This document shows, piece after piece, positions 41,822 through 51,246 of a stretch of 64,000 bases of DNA (its first letter is position 1; the number at the start of each line of letters is the position of its first letter). Made by a program: the position numbers and the translations under genes. The notes beneath the pieces were generated by a model. The model saw only the letters and a program-made list of their open reading frames with translations, was not told where the DNA came from and did no database searches. The DNA is from Okeania sp. SIO2B3 (GTDB lineage: Bacteria > Cyanobacteriota > Cyanobacteriia > Cyanobacteriales > Microcoleaceae), in contig NZ_JAAHGH010000013.1 in the NCBI RefSeq assembly GCF_010672525.1, positions 1 to 64,000 of the forward strand, written 5' to 3'.

Positions 41822-43707
41822 AGTCCACAAGTCTCTGCACGAGAGAAGAAATTCCCTGCCAACCAACACAAAGAACTAGAGTGGGTGCAGTCAAACAAAG
41901 CTGGTAATTGTCCCCGATAAGAGCTTTCTAAATCAATATTCTCCCTCCTTCGCCTTATTCCCAATAGGTCATAACCCCATCCTACTTCTTCGCTAAACTC
42001 TTCCCAGATCGAGATATCTGCATTATTATATGTAGATGTACCACCAAAACTCTGATAAATTTTCTTCTGCACGGAAAAGCCAAATTTACCTTTACTATAT
42101 TTTACCCAAAGTTGGTCTATTTTCTTGAAGTCTGGACATGAAAAGTTGGCAATTGACTCATAATTTAGCCAACCTTTTTTTTCTCGATTACTAACTTTAA
42201 AAATAATGTTATAAGTTTCCTTTTCAGCTTCTCTCCATTTATTTTGTTTTAGTAGATTTTCTAGAGTAGAATAATCTATCCTGATGTTAGTAGGTTGTTT
42301 GGTACTTTCAATGTTATCTGTGTGTTGTAGTTCAGATTGTAGTGATGTTATACTATTAATATTGTTTATGTTGTGTGAGCTACTTAAGTAAGATGTCACT
42401 ATTAAAATACTCATGCACGTTACTAGCAAAATTACCTCTCCCAAGTTAGACCTTGATTCAAAACTATTAGCAGTATATTTAGTAGGATTTTTTCGAGCTA
42501 CCGTTGAGAATGATACTTTTTGATCTTTGTTGTTTAATTGTGTAGAATTTTGTGATTCCAATGAATGAGTTATAATCTGTTTTTTTTCATTATTTTTAAT
42601 TTCAACCACTGAAATATTTTGAAATTGTAAACCCGGTAGTTGAGAGATAATTCGTTTTTCTATAGGCTCAACATCTTCATTTCTCAGTCCTAAAATTGAC
42701 TTGATATTCCGTAGTTTTTCCTTTTCAGTTTCCACAAATGGAAAACATTCTTCAACTGCTTGATGAAAAATATTTTCATAACGTTTTAACTTTTTATTAA
42801 ACTGAATATAAGGTTCTTTTTCTTCAGTTTCAATCACCTTTGCTTCCTCATCAGATATACAATGTCTATTACATAGTTCCTCTAATAAAAAACGATTGAG
42901 AAAATCTATATTGCCATTATTTTTGCGCAATATTTCCTGCACTTTGCGACGATATTGCAATTTCGGATCGTCTTGGGGAGAACTTGCTAAATAAATTCGA
43001 TAACCGTCATTCACAGGTGCAAATTGAGGAATCATTGCTGGAGATTCTTCTTTTACCTTTTCACTCACATATTGATGCAATTCATCCGCTGAAATTTTGC
43101 CATTATTATCAGTATCTGCTGCCCCAGTTTTAATTCCTTCAACTAGATATTTTGTATAAATAGATAGTTCCGAACCTTCAGGCGCATAAGAAACTTGGCC
43201 AGAACTAGAAGACATCAAAATTGCCCTACCTTTACCCCCTAATTCTGCTTGGATATCTATATTTTCATCCCCTTTAGCAATCATTCCTTTAGTAAATGCG
43301 CCACTATAACAACAGTCAATAATCACAACCAGGCGTTGGGAAAGACTATTATCCATTTCACCTTGTATAAAACTAGCACCCACAAAAGTCGGTGTAACAA
43401 TTCCCCGTGTATCTTTGCGACTTTTAGGAGTGGCTAAAAATAGATTACCCTCTTGACTTGTAACACCATGACCAGAAAAATAAAAAAGTAAAACATCTTC
43501 CTGACTCCGGTTAGCAAACAATTCATAAATTGCCTCTTCTATTTGTTGGCGATCAGAATTTTTCAACACTTTAATATCATCAAAACCTCCCATTTCGGAA
43601 TTACTTAAAACTTCTTTCATTGCCTCAACATCTTTCACAGGACTAGGCAAAGCTGTAAATTCTGGGAGGTATTCACTAATTCCAACTAATAAAGCTATTT
43701 TTGCCAT
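41818..43707 (-). CDS. Caspase-family protease with membrane segment and GUN4 domain
   Basis: A 629-residue protein. Residues 1-235 are a peptidase C14 caspase domain: KIALLVGISEY, FYFSGH80-G with the catalytic His, and VVIIDCC133-YSGAF with the catalytic Cys. A linker follows. Around residues 415-440 there is one transmembrane segment (VILLVTCMSILIVTSYL). Residues about 470-620 are a GUN4 domain (LENLLKQNKWREAEKETYNI, FSCPDFKKIDQLWVKYSKGKFGFSVQ). GUN4 domains bind tetrapyrroles in the chlorophyll pathway; in caspase fusions they may sense porphyrins or stress. It follows an EACC1-like gene by 12 bp, a pairing known from bacterial conflict systems. Confidence 0.9.
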   Translation of the reverse strand: MAKIALLVGISEYLPEFTALPSPVKDVEAMKEVLSNSEMGGFDDIKVLKNSDRQQIEEAIYELFANRSQEDVLLFYFSGHGVTSQEGNLFLATPKSRKDTRGIVTPTFVGASFIQGEMDNSLSQRLVVIIDCCYSGAFTKGMIAKGDENIDIQAELGGKGRAILMSSSSGQVSYAPEGSELSIYTKYLVEGIKTGAADTDNNGKISADELHQYVSEKVKEESPAMIPQFAPVNDGYRIYLASSPQDDPKLQYRRKVQEILRKNNGNIDFLNRFLLEELCNRHCISDEEAKVIETEEKEPYIQFNKKLKRYENIFHQAVEECFPFVETEKEKLRNIKSILGLRNEDVEPIEKRIISQLPGLQFQNISVVEIKNNEKKQIITHSLESQNSTQLNNKDQKVSFSTVARKNPTKYTANSFESRSNLGEVILLVTCMSILIVTSYLSSSHNINNINSITSLQSELQHTDNIESTKQPTNIRIDYSTLENLLKQNKWREAEKETYNIIFKVSNREKKGWLNYESIANFSCPDFKKIDQLWVKYSKGKFGFSVQKKIYQSFGGTSTYNNADISIWEEFSEEVGWGYDLLGIRRRRENIDLESSYRGQLPALFDCTHSSSLCWLAGNFFSRAETCGL

Positions 43708-43719
43708 GAAAAAATCTCC

Positions 43720-44121
43720 TTAACCATTAATAACTTTTTTTATTGTTGGCTCGACTTTCTCATACTCCTCATTCAATTCTTTAGCATTACGGCCTTCAAT
43801 CTCGACTTCTACCTCTCGATCATTGCCTTTACCTTTAACTTTCATTTTAGCAGCTTTACCATAGAGGTGATCGGCTAAATACCTCACTAAAAATCTCAAA
43901 CATTCACTCGTAATAACAGTTACTATGATAGTACCTATTTGAAAACCTCCGTCACTTTTAGCACCAGGTTCGGCAGTTTCTATTTGCATTAAATTTGCCT
44001 TTTGCACACCATCAAATTTCTTTATTTCCGACAAAATATTCCGGGTATCTGTTTGAAGTCTATCTTCGTCTAATTGTGGGTCAGATAGAGAAATTGTTAG
44101 TTGAATATTTTCTAATGACAT
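43720..44121 (-). CDS. EACC1-like effector-associated protein
   Basis: A 133-residue protein. IQLTISLSDPQLDEDRLQTDTRNILSEIKKFDGVQKANLMQ is followed by a Gly-rich hydrophobic stretch (GGFQIGTIIVTVITSECLRFLVRYLADHLYG) and a charged tail. This layout matches my recollection of the effector-associated constant component EACC1 described in bacterial and cyanobacterial conflict systems, where it is coupled to varied effectors. The effector here is the caspase-GUN4 protein 12 bp downstream. Confidence 0.65.
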   Translation of the reverse strand: MSLENIQLTISLSDPQLDEDRLQTDTRNILSEIKKFDGVQKANLMQIETAEPGAKSDGGFQIGTIIVTVITSECLRFLVRYLADHLYGKAAKMKVKGKGNDREVEVEIEGRNAKELNEEYEKVEPTIKKVING

Positions 44122-44206
44122 AATGTTTGATTGTGACTTTTCAGGAATAAAATGATTATACCCTTAAATTAATTTTTTAAGGAAATTTAGGTGTCATATC
44201 CTACGA

Positions 44207-44851
44207 TCAAGATTCTTGAAATTGAGAAATTAGAGAGGCAAAAACTTGATTTTGACTGACACTTCGACTCTGTTGTAAAGCCTCTTTTAAAACATCTATT
44301 ACTAACCCTGGTAAAACTTGAGATTCTGTAATCCTTTTACTGCCACCATCAACCATAGTAAAAGCAATAATATCTACATTTTTTACGTCAATTATCCAAT
44401 ATTCTTTAACTTTTAAATCTTCATAAATCAACCTTTTCTCACCTTTATCATCAGAGAGTGAAGTATTGGCTATTTCTATGACTAAATCTGGCGATGGACA
44501 TCTATCTAAATCTATAATAGAAGTTTCCACGGGAAAAATATTAGCATTATCACCTATATAGTAGGAAATATCTGGTTGTACTTCTCGAACTCCAATTTTT
44601 CTATAACTACAATCACCTAAACCATTACTGTCGATATTTTTGAGACTACAGAAAATATTAATAGCTGTGGAAATTAGTATATCATCCTTGGCATGGTTGT
44701 AACTTACTGGTGACATTTCTATTCTGAATTTTCCTTGATAATAATAAGATTTTGCTTTAGCATAAATGGGATTTTCAATAGTTTGGAGATATTCATCCCA
44801 AGTAGCTGAAACCCATGTATCTGTTGGAATTTTTACTTGTAAATTTGTCAT
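44207..44851 (-). CDS. Uma2-family (DUF820) putative endonuclease
   Basis: A 214-residue protein with the PD-(D/E)XK nuclease-like Uma2 pattern: QPDISYYI, PSPDLVIEIANTSLSDDKGEKRLIYEDLKVKEYWIIDVKN (catalytic Asp, Glu and Lys region). Cyanobacteria carry many copies and the physiological role is unclear. It sits between gvpG and the EACC1-like gene in the same direction. Confidence 0.85.
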   Translation of the reverse strand: MTNLQVKIPTDTWVSATWDEYLQTIENPIYAKAKSYYYQGKFRIEMSPVSYNHAKDDILISTAINIFCSLKNIDSNGLGDCSYRKIGVREVQPDISYYIGDNANIFPVETSIIDLDRCPSPDLVIEIANTSLSDDKGEKRLIYEDLKVKEYWIIDVKNVDIIAFTMVDGGSKRITESQVLPGLVIDVLKEALQQSRSVSQNQVFASLISQFQES

Positions 44852-44925
44852 AAATAAAATTACTGTTAACTAATACAGCAGTTTTGATGTTAATTAACTA
44901 AACAAAAAACTGAAGGCTAAAATAA

Positions 44926-45174
44926 TTATTCTTCTTCTTTAAGCCTTTCTTCTTCCGCCGCCTGAATTGCTAATAAAAGCTCCTCTTCTTGTTCTTCAAA
45001 ATCTTCTTCTGAAACCTCTCCCATGTCAAAAGCAAGTTGAAGAGCTAGAAGTTTTTTACTAAGATTTTCTTTATCATCCACTTCTGTATCAACTTGTTCT
45101 TGAATTTTTTTCCCTAACCAAACTATTCCTCCCAATGGACCAGTAATAGGCAGAGTTAATAAACGGATAATCAT
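44926..45174 (-). CDS. gvpG: Gas vesicle protein GvpG
   Basis: An 82-residue GvpG. LLTLPITGPLGGIVWLGKKIQEQVDTE is the family signature, followed by a Leu/Glu helical region ending in an acidic tail. GvpG works with GvpF/L in early assembly. First gene of the minus-strand arm; faces gvpF at 45575 across a shared upstream region. Confidence 0.92.
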   Translation of the reverse strand: MIIRLLTLPITGPLGGIVWLGKKIQEQVDTEVDDKENLSKKLLALQLAFDMGEVSEEDFEEQEEELLLAIQAAEEERLKEEE

Positions 45175-45574
45175 AATTATGAAGTCCTAAAATTAGTTAT
45201 CTAAGCAAAAATTGTCCCATTTGTGGAAGTCAAAAGTCGTAGGGGCGAATGGCCATTCGCCCGTACAGAAATTGGATTTGATTGACTAAAAACTTTGACA
45301 AGACAATAGTTTCGGGTAATTATTTGACATTATAACTTTGAAACTATTTGTGAAATTCTTATAGTGAAATGGTGTTAATTCAGGGATTATTTACAGAATT
45401 ATATTAACTGATGTACTCTAAAATTAGAGAATCAACCCCTAAATCATTATTCCATCTTAACAATTTGTTATGATTAAATATTAACAGTCAGATAGTTTTA
45501 GAGACCAAACCTCTACAATAATTAGAACTACTCCCTATTCCCTATTCCCTATTCCCTCAAATGAATTATTAATT
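45175..45574. promoter_or_regulatory. Divergent upstream region between the two gas-vesicle arms
   Basis: 400 bp between the starts of gvpG (minus) and gvpF (plus). It includes a GTAGGGGCGAATGGCCATTCGCCC dispersed foldback at about 45239-45266 and ACTCCCTATTCCCTATTCCC short repeats near 45531-45556. The middle, about 45300-45480, is AT-rich and should hold both promoters; no single box stands out enough to name. Confidence 0.45.
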
Positions 45575-46312
45575 ATGAAATCTGGTTTCTATGTTTATGG
45601 TATATTCCTACCACCTGGTCCGCAAAATTTAAGTTTACAAGGATTGGATAAAGAAGTTGTAAATATTCAAATTGTTGATGAATTTGCTGTGCTTTATTCT
45701 ATGGCAAAACAGGAACGTTATCTGGCAAGTCGTCGCAATTTAGTTACCCATGAAAAAGTGCTTGAGTCAGCGATGGAGGCAGGTTATAGAAATGTTTTGC
45801 CTATGCGATTTGGTTTAGTAGTTTCTGACTGGGAAAAATTTTCTCAACAGTTGACTAATCCTTTTGAACAGGTAATGAAAGAATTATTTGTTAAGTTAGA
45901 AAATAATCGAGAAGTAGGAATAAAAGTATATTGGGAACCAGATGCCGAAATTCAAAAGTTACTTGTAGAAAATCCACAACTAAAAACTCAAAGAGATAGT
46001 TTGGTTGGCAAAAATTTAAGTATGGATGAGGTGATTCAGATTGGGCAAGCTATTGAACAAGAAATGAATAGTCGTAAACAAGATATTATTGAAATTTTCC
46101 AAACAACTCTGAATAAAATGGCGATTGAAGTAGTAGAAAATGACCTGCAAACAGAAAAAATGATTTATAATGCAGCCTATCTAATACCCTGGGAAAAAGA
46201 ATCTGAATTTGGTGAAAAAGTAGAAGCTATTGATAGTAAATTTGAGGGAAGATTTAAAATTCGCTACAATAGTTTTACTGCTCCTTTTAATTTTGCTCGA
46301 ATTGAAGAATGA
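45575..46312 (+). CDS. gvpF: Gas vesicle protein GvpF
   Basis: A 245-residue GvpF/L-family protein. SGFYVYGIFLPPGPQNL at the start, RYLASRRNLVTHEKVLE, RNVLPMRFGLVVSDWEKF, and NAAYLIPWEKESEF...RIRYNSFTAPF close to the end match cyanobacterial GvpF. Minor structural or assembly protein that binds GvpA. Full length. Confidence 0.92.
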   Translation: MKSGFYVYGIFLPPGPQNLSLQGLDKEVVNIQIVDEFAVLYSMAKQERYLASRRNLVTHEKVLESAMEAGYRNVLPMRFGLVVSDWEKFSQQLTNPFEQVMKELFVKLENNREVGIKVYWEPDAEIQKLLVENPQLKTQRDSLVGKNLSMDEVIQIGQAIEQEMNSRKQDIIEIFQTTLNKMAIEVVENDLQTEKMIYNAAYLIPWEKESEFGEKVEAIDSKFEGRFKIRYNSFTAPFNFARIEE

Positions 46313-46508
46313 AAAGCATTCAGCCATTAGCTATCAGCTATCAGCTTTTTTCAAATGAAGGAGGTAATAACCTTTGAGAAATTGATAGATAATTAAAAGA
46401 AATTTCAGATTTCAAGCCTTCTACTAAATGAGGAGATACTAATAATTGATATAGCAATTCCCGCAGTTATAAAGTACATTTACGATCCCCCGCGCATCCC
46501 CCTTAGAA

Positions 46509-46739
46509 AGCTATGCTTTATAAACATCTTTCTTAACATAAAACTTGACAAAAATATCATTTGATGTATTACATTCTGAAAGCTCCTAGTGTCGTTGCGA
46601 TCGCAACAACAAAAAACAACTTTTAGGAGTACACAAGTTAGCCAATTTGTCAAATCAGTAAAACCAACAAAATGCTCGTAAGCTTTTGAGAATAGGCATT
46701 ATCCACTTTTGTAAAGAATTTTGCTGATAAAGCATAGCT
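46509..46739. mobile_element. 231-bp foldback element nested in a tandem repeat
   Basis: Perfect 13-bp inverted ends AGCTATGCTTTAT (46509-46521) and ATAAAGCATAGCT (46727-46739). It interrupts one of two copies of a repeat that begins CTACTAAATGAGGAGATAC (46421 and 46777). No frame for a transposase. The rest of 46313-47290 holds a second pair of direct repeats, GATACTGAATTTTGCCCCCC at about 47045 and 47142, and no gene. Confidence 0.7.
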
Positions 46740-47290
46740 GATTAAGGGGGGTTAGGGGGGATCTAAAACTGTACCTCTACTAAATGAGGAGATACTAATA
46801 ATTGATATAGCAATTCCCGCAGTTATAAAGTAGATTTACGATCCCCCGCGCATCCCCCTTAGAAAGGGGGACTTTGAAGGCTCACCTTTTTAAGCGTTTC
46901 CCTATTTTTAAGCGGTTCCCCCCTTATTAAGGGGGGTTAGGGGGGATCTGGGAGCGGGGGAGGATCTAAGACTGTACCTCATAGATTAAAGAACTTTTAT
47001 CACTCAAAAGCACTAATTTTAGAGGATATCTGAAAAGTTTTTTGATACTGAATTTTGCCCCCCTAGCCTCCCAACTTTGGGGGGAACAAGAGTTAATTTT
47101 CTTCTAAAAGTCCCCTAAAATTGGGGGATTTAGGGGGCTTGGATACTGAATTTTGCCCCCCTAGCCAACTTTGGGGGGAACAAGAGTTAATTTTCTTCTA
47201 AAAGTCCCCCAAAATTGGGGGATTTAGGGGGCCTGGATGTAGCATATTGGACTTCTCAGAAAACCTCTGATACTATCAAAAATTAAAACA

Positions 47291-49252
47291 ATGAATCATT
47301 TTTTAAGATTAGACTTAAGACAAATAATAGAATTAGCAAAAGTTCTAGAAAAAAAATCCGAAACAGGGGAAGTAAAAACTTCCTATCAAGTACAGTCTCG
47401 AACTATTAACAATACTCCCAGAAGAACTAACACTAACATACCAAGAAGAAGAGACCCTTATCAAACCCAAATCAGACAACCTCCCAGACAAACCAGACCT
47501 CCACAACCAACTAACTTTACTCCCCCACCCCCAGACACAAAACCAGCACCCACCTCAAAAGAAACTGGCGGTGTAACAGAAAACAGACCTCAACAACAAA
47601 CTAACTTTACTCCCCCACCTCCAGAAACTAAATCAAGACCTACTCTCAAAGACATTGGGGGTATGTCCGAAATAATTCAAGAATTAAGAGAAGTAATAGA
47701 ACTCCCACTCAAACGCCCCGATCTATTATCACAATTAGGACTAGAACCTGCTCGTGGAGTCTTATTAGTTGGACCGCCAGGTACCGGTAAAACTCTCACA
47801 GCTAAAGCAATAGCAGAAGAACTGAGACTCAATTATATTGCAATTAACGGGCCCGAAGTAATCAGCAAATATTATGGGGAAGCAGAAGCGAGGTTACGCA
47901 AAATTTTTACCAAAGCAAAACAATCTGCTCCTTGTCTGATATTTATAGATGAGATTGATAGTATTGCTCCAGACCGTAGCAAAGTTGAAGGAGAAGTCGA
48001 AAAACGATTAGTTGCCCAATTATTAGGATTAATGGATGGATTTGTCGAACATCAGGGTGTCTTAATTTTAGCAGCAACAAACCGCCCAGACCATATCGAT
48101 CCTGCTCTCCGTCGTCCGGGAAGATTTGACCGAGAAATTAATTTCCGTATTCCAGACCGCAATGGAAGATTAGAAATTTTGCAGATAATGACAAATTCTA
48201 TGCCATTAGATAGTTCTGTTGACTTGGGAGAAATTGCCGATATGGCAGTTGGGTTAGTGGGTGCTGACTTAAAAGCTTTATGTCAAAAAGCAGCTTATTT
48301 AGCTCTCCGTCGTCAAGTTCCATCTTTAGATAGTCCGACTCCAGAGGATATGAGTTTATTGCAAACTGATTTTCTAGCAGCAATTAAAGAAATTAAACCT
48401 TCTGTATTACGGTCTGTAGCGGTAGAAGTGCCTAATGTCAGTTGGCAAAATATTGGCGGTCTGGATGCAGTAAAACAAAAATTACAAGAGTCAGTGGAGG
48501 GAGCATTACTGTATCCAGAATTATACGAACAAACCAAGGCAAAAGCTCCCAAAGGAATTTTATTATGGGGCGAACCAGGAACCGGAAAAACTTTGCTGGC
48601 AAAAGCTGTTGCTTCCCAAGCACAAGCTAATTTTATTGCTGTCAACGGACCAGAGTTGCTCAGTAAATGGGTGGGAGCAGCAGAAGAAGCAGTACGAGAA
48701 CTTTTTTCTAAAGCAAGACAAGTTGCACCTTGTGTAATATTTATTGATGAAATTGATACTCTAGCTCCTGCTCGTGGTAAATTTATCGGAGACTCTGGAG
48801 TGAGCGATCGCCTAGTTGGTCAATTATTAACAGAATTAGATGGTTTGCGCGACTGTACTCAGACATTATTGGTGGGAGCAACTAACCGCCCCGATGCTCT
48901 AGAACCAGCATTATTGCGAGCGGGAAGATTAGATTTGCAAATTAAAGTAGACTTACCAGATAAAGCAGGTCGTTTAGCAATTTTGAAAGTTCATAATCAA
49001 GACCGTCCACTGCAAGGAGTAAATTTGAATGATTGGGCAAATTGTACCGAAGGTTGGAATGGAGCAGATTTGGCATTGTTAACTAATCAAGCTGCTTTAG
49101 CTGCTATTCGTAGTTATAGTGCCAAAGGAATTAAGTCTCCAAACAAAATTAGGATTAGAAATGCTCACTTTACTACTGCTTACAACGCTCTAATTAATCA
49201 AAAACAGTCTCATAATTTTAATTCTGATTCGAGCTCAAGTAGGGTGCGTTAA
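47291..49252 (+). CDS. CDC48/p97-like double AAA+ ATPase
   Basis: A 653-residue protein. Residues 1-115 are a Pro/Thr/Arg-rich disordered region with a duplicated phrase (TNFTPPPP). Two AAA+ modules follow, with Walker A at 161-168 (GPPGTGKT) and 427-434 (GEPGTGKT), Walker B CLIFIDEID and CVIFIDEID, and RPGRFDRE / RAGRLDLQ arginine-finger regions. CDC48-type proteins unfold or remodel protein assemblies. No p97-style N-domain is seen. It lies between gvpF and a second GvpF/L gene in the same direction, suggesting a role in building or recycling gas vesicles (inference). The last residues are derived from a repeat insertion that created the stop at 49252. Confidence 0.88.
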   Translation: MNHFLRLDLRQIIELAKVLEKKSETGEVKTSYQVQSRTINNTPRRTNTNIPRRRDPYQTQIRQPPRQTRPPQPTNFTPPPPDTKPAPTSKETGGVTENRPQQQTNFTPPPPETKSRPTLKDIGGMSEIIQELREVIELPLKRPDLLSQLGLEPARGVLLVGPPGTGKTLTAKAIAEELRLNYIAINGPEVISKYYGEAEARLRKIFTKAKQSAPCLIFIDEIDSIAPDRSKVEGEVEKRLVAQLLGLMDGFVEHQGVLILAATNRPDHIDPALRRPGRFDREINFRIPDRNGRLEILQIMTNSMPLDSSVDLGEIADMAVGLVGADLKALCQKAAYLALRRQVPSLDSPTPEDMSLLQTDFLAAIKEIKPSVLRSVAVEVPNVSWQNIGGLDAVKQKLQESVEGALLYPELYEQTKAKAPKGILLWGEPGTGKTLLAKAVASQAQANFIAVNGPELLSKWVGAAEEAVRELFSKARQVAPCVIFIDEIDTLAPARGKFIGDSGVSDRLVGQLLTELDGLRDCTQTLLVGATNRPDALEPALLRAGRLDLQIKVDLPDKAGRLAILKVHNQDRPLQGVNLNDWANCTEGWNGADLALLTNQAALAAIRSYSAKGIKSPNKIRIRNAHFTTAYNALINQKQSHNFNSDSSSSRVR

Positions 49253-49417
49253 TGAAATGTAACGCACCTTCTATCCGAAATATTTCGCTCAGTTACGCTT
49301 TCGGTGCGGAATGCTGCGCCAACGGTAACTCTCCCAAATATTTCGGTGCTCTCCCAAATATTTCGCTCAGTTACGCTTTCGGTGCGGAATGCTGCGCCAA
49401 CGCTAACGCACCCTACT
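49238..49417. mobile_element. 180-bp GTAGGGTGCGTTA foldback element at the end of the AAA gene
   Basis: AGTAGGGTGCGTT (49238-49250) and AACGCACCCTACT (49405-49417) are inverted ends. Inside, CCCAAATATTTCG and TACGCTTTCGGTGCGGAATG motifs are repeated. Related units occur at 61361-61583. Confidence 0.65.
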
Positions 49418-49423
49418 GGACTA

Positions 49424-49560
49424 CTATTCGTAGTTATAGTGCTAAAGGAATTAAGTCTCCAAACAAAATTAGGATTAGAAATGCTCACTTTACTAATGCT
49501 TACAACGCTCTAATGAATCAAAAACAGTCTCATAATTTTAATTCTGATTCTAGTAAGTAG
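49424..49560 (+). pseudogene. Duplicated 3' end of the AAA ATPase gene
   Basis: 127 bp (49424-49550) repeat 49104-49230 with a few changes and then run to the likely ancestral ending (DSSK, TAG at 49558-49560). The two copies flank the foldback element. A frame of 102 codons across the region is this remnant plus repeat, not an independent gene. The spacer after it, up to 49776, carries a GTAGGTTGGGTT foldback repeat. Confidence 0.8.
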
Positions 49561-49776
49561 AATAATGTAGGTTGGGTTGAACCAGTGAAACCCAACAAAT
49601 TCTTACACCATTTTAATAAAGTTTTGAGCCTATAAAATCTTACTTTTAACTTTTAACTTCCGTGAAACGATATTACTTGTGTTGGGTTTATCCTACGGAT
49701 AAGCTGCGCTAACGAGGCACCCTCAACCCAACCTACGAGCAAAAAAAACTTACTGCCATAACACCAAGCACCCAAA

Positions 49777-50454
49777 ATGTCATTTTATGTCTACGCTTTC
49801 GTTAATTTACCCAAATCATCCCTAACATTGCCAAAAGGTATGGAAAAGGAAGTCGAACTAATTCCATATCAAAATCTGGCTGCTGTAACTGAATCAGATA
49901 TATCTATTGAAGCAATACAGGAAACAGACGAAAAATTACTCCAAGCAGTATTAACTCACGATCGCGTAGTTAGAGAAATATTTCAGCAAACTCCCCTAAT
50001 ACCACTCAGATTTGGAAATGCTTTTGCTGCTGTTGGAAATATTATTAATCACTTACAAAATCATCAGCAACAATATCTGACTACTTTAACTCAATTGGCA
50101 GAAAAGGCAGAATATACCATCAAATTTTCTCCCGTTTCTCCTCCTTCTAGTCTAGAAAGTAGTAATGCTCGTGGCAAAGCTTATTTATTAGCAAAAAAAC
50201 AACGCTTTCAACAGCAGCAAGCTTTTCAAACTGAGCAACGTCAACAGTGGGAAAATATACGTCAGTTAATTCTCAAAGAATATCCTGAAGCAGTCTGGAA
50301 AAATAGTACAGAAAGCGAAATTAAGCAAGTCCATTTGTTGGCCAATAGTAAAGTAGAAGTTCTAACTACTCAACAATTACCAACTTGGCAAGCTGAGTGT
50401 TCCTATTGGGAAATTAGTTTGAGTGAAGCACTTCCACCTTATCATTTTGTATAG
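49777..50454 (+). CDS. GvpF/L-family gas vesicle protein, second copy
   Basis: A 225-residue GvpF/L-family protein, quite different from gvpF at 45575. SFYVYAFVNLPKSS at the start, LTHDRVVREIFQQTPLIPLRFG in the middle, ARGKAYLLAKKQRFQQQQ before a helical stretch, and YWEISLSEALPPYHFV at the end. The shorter type is usually called GvpL in some cyanobacterial annotations; I leave the symbol open. Confidence 0.88.
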   Translation: MSFYVYAFVNLPKSSLTLPKGMEKEVELIPYQNLAAVTESDISIEAIQETDEKLLQAVLTHDRVVREIFQQTPLIPLRFGNAFAAVGNIINHLQNHQQQYLTTLTQLAEKAEYTIKFSPVSPPSSLESSNARGKAYLLAKKQRFQQQQAFQTEQRQQWENIRQLILKEYPEAVWKNSTESEIKQVHLLANSKVEVLTTQQLPTWQAECSYWEISLSEALPPYHFV

Positions 50455-50931
50455 CAAGAAACAAAAAGAAATGTTTTTCCCACTGTTGCCTATTCCCTGT
50501 TTCCTGTTCCCTGCTATATGAAAATTATCATCAGAATGACAAGTCTAATGTTATAGTTAACTGAGACTTAAAAATCTCTGTAAAGCTCATTATCTCAGCA
50601 TCCTAATATTTAACAGTGCCTACTTGTAAAGTCAACTAAAAAATTACATAGTTGCTGAATTGAAGTATGAATGCGCGATTGTTTGGTTCTGGTCCACGCC
50701 CCCGCGTATCCCCCATCCTTCAAAAGCGAAGCAACATCTGGCTTCCCCCTTTCCAAGGGGGACGGGAGGGGGATAAAAAAGGGGGACTTTTAGAGTTTTA
50801 TTCCCCCCAAAATTGGGGGGTTAGGGGGGCTTGCATCATACCCAGAATCAGCAACGCCAAAATTACATAGTTGCTAAACCAAGGAATAAAACTGTTAAAT
50901 TGATGCTTATTGCAAAAAAGGAATAAAAATT
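50455..50931. repeat. Spacer upstream of gvpA with the GTTGCTGAATTGAAG repeat
   Basis: About 50645-50870 is a diverged third copy of the units at 35133 and 35272, including the CCCCAAAATTGGGGGG foldback. The region 50871-50931 is free of repeats and contains AAAAAGGAATAAAAATT directly before the gvpA ATG, a ribosome site. Confidence 0.6.
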
Positions 50932-51225
50932 ATGGCAGTAGAAAAAATCAACTCATCTTCCAGTCTAGCTGAAGTTGTAGACCGCATTCTTGACAAAGGT
51001 GTTGTCATAGATGCTTGGGTTCGTGTTTCCTTAGTCGGTATTGAATTACTGGCAATTGAAGCTAGGGTAGTTATTGCTTCAGTAGAAACTTATTTAAAAT
51101 ATGCTGAAGCAGTTGGTTTGACAGCTCTAGCCGCAGCACCAGGAGAAGCTATGTCTAATGATTTAGATGATGAACCTATGGACGCAATAGGAGTAACAGA
51201 ACCTTCTGCTGCTGGAGCTTATTAA
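50932..51225 (+). CDS. gvpA: Major gas vesicle shell protein GvpA, copy 1, C-terminally extended
   Basis: The first 71 residues are nearly the standard cyanobacterial Gvp[30 protein letters not shown] followed by [34 protein letters not shown]. GvpA forms the ribs of the vesicle wall. The protein is 97 residues long; the extra 26 ([20 protein letters not shown]...AY) are acidic and should face one surface of the shell. First of a gvpA-gvpC-gvpA set. Confidence 0.96.
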   Translation: MAVEKINSSSSLAEVVDRILDKGVVIDAWVRVSLVGIELLAIEARVVIASVETYLKYAEAVGLTALAAAPGEAMSNDLDDEPMDAIGVTEPSAAGAY

Positions 51226-51246
51226 TACTAAAGCACAACTTTAATT

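Noticed and set aside
49252-49560. An independent 102-codon gene after the AAA ATPase
   Set aside because: It is the duplicated gene end read through a foldback element.
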